Assembly: GCA_965284565.1 (NCBI GenBank)
Contig: OZ260100.1
Location: forward strand, 1,364,001-1,428,000
Reading direction: 5' to 3'
From: BRH-c54 sp965284565
GTDB taxonomy: Bacteria; Bacteroidota; Bacteroidia; Flavobacteriales_E; Vicingaceae
Length of the DNA stretch: 64,000 nt
Positions within the stretch are counted from its first letter, which is position 1. Every line of letters begins with the position of its first letter. Below the pieces are notes generated by a model. It ran no database searches, was not told where the DNA came from, and saw nothing but the letters and a program-made list of their open reading frames with translations. Made by a program: the position numbers and the translations under genes. Positions 61,558 through 64,000 of the stretch are shown here, one piece after another.

Positions 61558-62748
61558 ATGTACGGAAAATTACAACAAGAATTACAAGCCGAATTGAAAA
61601 ACATTGAGGAGGCAGGGTTATATAAAAAAGAAAGAATTATTACTACTCCAATGGGAGCTGAGGTAAAAGTAAATTCAGGAGAAGATGTTATCATCATGTG
61701 TGCTAATAATTATCTTGGTTTATCCTCTCATCCAAAAGTAATTGAAGGTGCTAAAAAAGCATTAGATACGCATGGATACGGAATGTCTTCAGTACGTTTT
61801 ATCTGTGGAACACAAGATATACACAAAACGTTAGAGCATAAAATTTCTAACTTTTTAGGCATGGAAGATACCATCTTATATGCAGCGGCTTTTGATGCTA
61901 ATGGAGGAGTTTTTGAGCCACTTTTTGGAGAGAATGATGCTATTATTTCAGATGAATTAAACCATGCTTCTATTATTGATGGAGTGCGTTTATGTAAAGC
62001 AGCTCGTTATCGTTATAAAAATAGCGATATGAATGATTTGGAAGAGCAATTAAAAAAAGCTCAAGCTCAAAACAACCGTATTATTGTTACCGATGGGGTG
62101 TTCTCTATGGATGGTTATGTGGCTAAATTAGATGAGATATGCGATTTAGCAGAAAAATATGATGCATTAGTAATGGTAGATGATTCTCATGCAACAGGAT
62201 TTATTGGGCAAAAAGGAAAAGGAACTCACGAGCTTAAAAATGTAATGGGTAGAGTAGACATTATTACTTCTACTTTAGGAAAAGCTTTAGGTGGGGCTAT
62301 GGGAGGTTTTACTTCAGGTAAAAAAGAAATTGTTGATATGCTTCGTCAGCGATCAAGACCATATTTGTTTTCTAACTCTTTATCTCCTGCAATTGTAGGA
62401 GCAGCTATAGAAGTATTTAATTTATTAGAAACTTCTACCGAATTAAGAGATAAATTAGAACAAAATGTAGCTTATTTTAAGGCAGGTGTAAAGAAAATTG
62501 GCTTAGAAATTCGTGATGGAGATTCAGCTATTGTCCCTGTAATGCTTTATGATGCTAAATTAGCTCAGGAGTTTGCTAATAAACTGTTAGATGAAGGTAT
62601 TTATGCTATTGGATTTTTCTATCCAGTAGTTCCAAAAGATTTAGCCAGAATAAGAGTTCAATTGTCAGCAGCCCATACTAAAGTGCATTTAGATAAAGCC
62701 ATAGCAGCTTTTGAAAAAGTGGGTAAAGAACTGGGAGTGATTAAATAA
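61558..62748 (+). CDS. kbl: Glycine C-acetyltransferase (2-amino-3-ketobutyrate CoA ligase)
   Basis: 396 residues of the alpha-oxoamine synthase family, with GEDVIIMCANNYLGLSSHPKVI, SVRFICGTQDIHKTLE, DDSHATGFIG and the PLP lysine in TSTLGKALGGAMGGFTSG. The length and the KBL signatures fit best with E. coli Kbl, which splits 2-amino-3-ketobutyrate with CoA into glycine and acetyl-CoA in threonine breakdown. The usual partner gene tdh is not beside it here. It ends in a bidirectional terminator. Confidence 0.92.
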   Translation: MYGKLQQELQAELKNIEEAGLYKKERIITTPMGAEVKVNSGEDVIIMCANNYLGLSSHPKVIEGAKKALDTHGYGMSSVRFICGTQDIHKTLEHKISNFLGMEDTILYAAAFDANGGVFEPLFGENDAIISDELNHASIIDGVRLCKAARYRYKNSDMNDLEEQLKKAQAQNNRIIVTDGVFSMDGYVAKLDEICDLAEKYDALVMVDDSHATGFIGQKGKGTHELKNVMGRVDIITSTLGKALGGAMGGFTSGKKEIVDMLRQRSRPYLFSNSLSPAIVGAAIEVFNLLETSTELRDKLEQNVAYFKAGVKKIGLEIRDGDSAIVPVMLYDAKLAQEFANKLLDEGIYAIGFFYPVVPKDLARIRVQLSAAHTKVHLDKAIAAFEKVGKELGVIK

Positions 62749-62750
62749 AT

Positions 62751-62784
62751 AAAAAAACCTGATGAAACTCATCAGGTTTTTTTA
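62751..62784. terminator. Bidirectional terminator between kbl and the convergent gene
   Basis: AAAAAACCTGATGA and TCATCAGGTTTTTT pair perfectly around a short loop, with A and T runs on both sides. Confidence 0.9.
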
Positions 62785-62795
62785 TGCTTAATTTT

Positions 62796-64000
62796 TTAAG
62801 AGGAACAAGAACTAGCAGTAGAGGAACAACTTTGTTCAATACAAGGTAATTTGCCGCAATTTTTAATTCCACTAAAACCACCTTCAACATTGATCAGGTT
62901 TTTAAAACCTTTTTGTCGTAATATTGATAGAGCAATAATTGAACGATAACCACCAGCACAATGCACATAATAAGGTGTGTCTTTTGATAGTTGAGCATAA
63001 TTATGGTTGATATCATCTAAGCAAAGATGAATAAGGTTATTATGAACCAATTTTCCGGCATTTACTTCGCCTATTCTTCTTACATCTACAACAGCATCGT
63101 TAGCTTGTAGCTTTTCAGAAAACGCTTCAGGAGAAATAGTCTCAATAGCTTCAACATTATAGCCTGCATCTTTCCAAGAACCTAAGCCACCTTCTAAATA
63201 ACCTAAACAATGGTCATAGCCAACTCTTGCCAATCTGGTTACAGCTTCTTCTTCTCTTCCTTTTGGGGCTACGATAATAATAGGTTGTTTTAAGTCTTCT
63301 ATTAAAGTTCCTACCCAAGGGGCAAAACCGCCATCCAAACCAATAAAAATGGCATTTGGAATATGAGCAGCAGCAAATTCTTCTGGCGAACGTACATCTA
63401 AAATCAATGTTTTTTGATCTTGCATTAAAAATTCAACCTCTTTAGCTTTTAAAGCAGTTAAGCCATGCTCAAGAATTTCTTCATAATGTTTATTTACTCC
63501 TTGATTCATCGCCACATTCTTAGGGAAATATTGTGGAGGAGAAGATAAGCCTGTGGTTACTTCGGTAACAAATTCTTCTTTGGTCATGTTGGCTCTTAAG
63601 GCATAATTTTCAATTTTTTGATTGCCTAAAGTGTCGAAAGTTTCTGAACTCATGTTTTTACCACAAGCAGAACCTGCTCCATGTGCCGGATAAACAATAA
63701 TCTCATCAGGAAGAGGCATAATTTTGTTTCTTAATGAATCAAATAAATGTCCTGCTAAATCTTTTTCTGTAAGGTCAGATTTTACGGCTAAATCGGGTCT
63801 TCCAACATCACCAATAAACAAGGTGTCTCCTGTAAAAATAGCTTTTTCTTTACCTTCTTCATCTAATAATAAATAGGTGGAAGATTCCATAGTATGGCCG
63901 GGAGTGTGTAGTAATTTTAAATTGATATTTCCTATAGGAAAAAGCTCTCCGTCCTTACCTGAATGAAAGTCAAAAGATGGGTGAGCATTTGGTCCAAATA
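62796..64000 (-). CDS. Metallo-beta-lactamase/rhodanese fusion (CstB-like), N-terminus beyond right edge
   Basis: The frame is open from the stop at 62796 to the window edge at 64000; the N-terminus is missing, and an ATG at 63890 is internal. Visible parts of the ETHE1-like lactamase domain are LLHTPGHTMESS, FTGDTLFIGDVGRPDLA and VYPAHGAGSACG. Two rhodanese-like domains follow. The first has no cysteine in its active loop (VAPKGREEEA); the second has CAGGYR. This pattern is that of CstB and related persulfide-oxidising proteins. It probably converts persulfide or sulfite-type sulfur species. The C-terminus is a cysteine-rich tail (NCGKLPCIEQSC, then SSCSS) with four cysteines. Confidence 0.88.
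   Translation of the reverse strand, partial: FGPNAHPSFDFHSGKDGELFPIGNINLKLLHTPGHTMESSTYLLLDEEGKEKAIFTGDTLFIGDVGRPDLAVKSDLTEKDLAGHLFDSLRNKIMPLPDEIIVYPAHGAGSACGKNMSSETFDTLGNQKIENYALRANMTKEEFVTEVTTGLSSPPQYFPKNVAMNQGVNKHYEEILEHGLTALKAKEVEFLMQDQKTLILDVRSPEEFAAAHIPNAIFIGLDGGFAPWVGTLIEDLKQPIIIVAPKGREEEAVTRLARVGYDHCLGYLEGGLGSWKDAGYNVEAIETISPEAFSEKLQANDAVVDVRRIGEVNAGKLVHNNLIHLCLDDINHNYAQLSKDTPYYVHCAGGYRSIIALSILRQKGFKNLINVEGGFSGIKNCGKLPCIEQSCSSTASSCSS

Noticed and set aside
63888..63890. ATG as the start of the lactamase/rhodanese gene
   Set aside because: The frame continues upstream with conserved lactamase sequence (HTPGHT and earlier) to the window edge, so this ATG is internal.
1..64000. tRNA, rRNA, transposase or prophage genes
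   Set aside because: I looked through the gaps for cloverleaf, GTTC-type tRNA arms and transposase motifs and saw none; a tRNAscan or Infernal run would be needed to exclude unusual RNAs.

Overview
The window looks like chromosome of a gliding or gliding-type Bacteroidota, most likely in or near the order Flavobacteriales. The evidence is consistent. The DNA is very AT-rich, promoters follow the Bacteroidota pattern TAnnTTTG, and Shine-Dalgarno sequences are absent. At least six large secreted proteins or their tails carry type IX secretion (T9SS) C-terminal sorting domains of type A or of the gliding-motility-associated type B. Several families are typical of the phylum: DUF2490, DUF5684, M61 peptidase, PafA-like phosphatase, GIN/DUF2807 and YwqK repeats. 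I cannot name the genus.

Layout. 1-7.3 kb (minus): a transglutaminase-like DUF3857 protein cut by the left edge, coupled to a TPR plus YwqK-repeat protein, then an Ig-like lipoprotein coupled to free-methionine-sulfoxide reductase. 7.4-16.4 kb (plus): a YbdG-type MscS channel, 3-hydroxyanthranilate dioxygenase, an M61 peptidase, a DUF5684 protein, a PafA-like phosphatase, a lipoprotein and gyrB. 16.4-27.1 kb (minus): a small exported protein with thioester-domain-like motifs, two T9SS type B repeat proteins (776 and 1716 residues), ruvB and two small envelope proteins. 27.1-31.6 kb (plus): glyS, a DUF2490 protein and a UbiD decarboxylase. 31.7-42.8 kb (minus): three adjacent giant FG-GAP/VCBS proteins that share nearly identical 3' cassettes. 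43-55.5 kb: a quinone reductase, a polyprenyl synthase, an exported aminopeptidase P, L28, an ECF sigma/anti-sigma pair followed by a GIN beta-barrel protein, two small proteins, a PadR regulator with its membrane partner, riboflavin synthase and a fibronectin-type T9SS protein. 55.6-62.8 kb (plus): pyrC, a tiny lipoprotein, the translation block rplM-rpsI-rpsB-tsf-pyrH-frr, and kbl. 62.8-64 kb (minus): a metallo-beta-lactamase/rhodanese protein cut by the right edge.

Functionally, housekeeping genes (gyrase, RuvB, GlyRS, ribosomal proteins, UMP kinase, EF-Ts, RRF, pyrimidine, riboflavin and quinone synthesis) alternate with surface and secreted proteins. The accessory part is the set of repeat-rich secreted proteins, some with near-identical DNA repeats. 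No tRNA, rRNA, CRISPR array, transposase or phage gene was recognised.

Points worth a second look are: the thioester-like exported protein with a long stem-loop at its start codon; a perfect palindrome wrapped around the promoter of the 80-residue CAMCKA protein; a perfect PadR-type palindrome; a pseudoknot-like element in the 46.5 kb gap; several mutually unrelated intergenic repeat-like elements; and near-leaderless promoters at six or more genes. None of these is a demonstrated new system.
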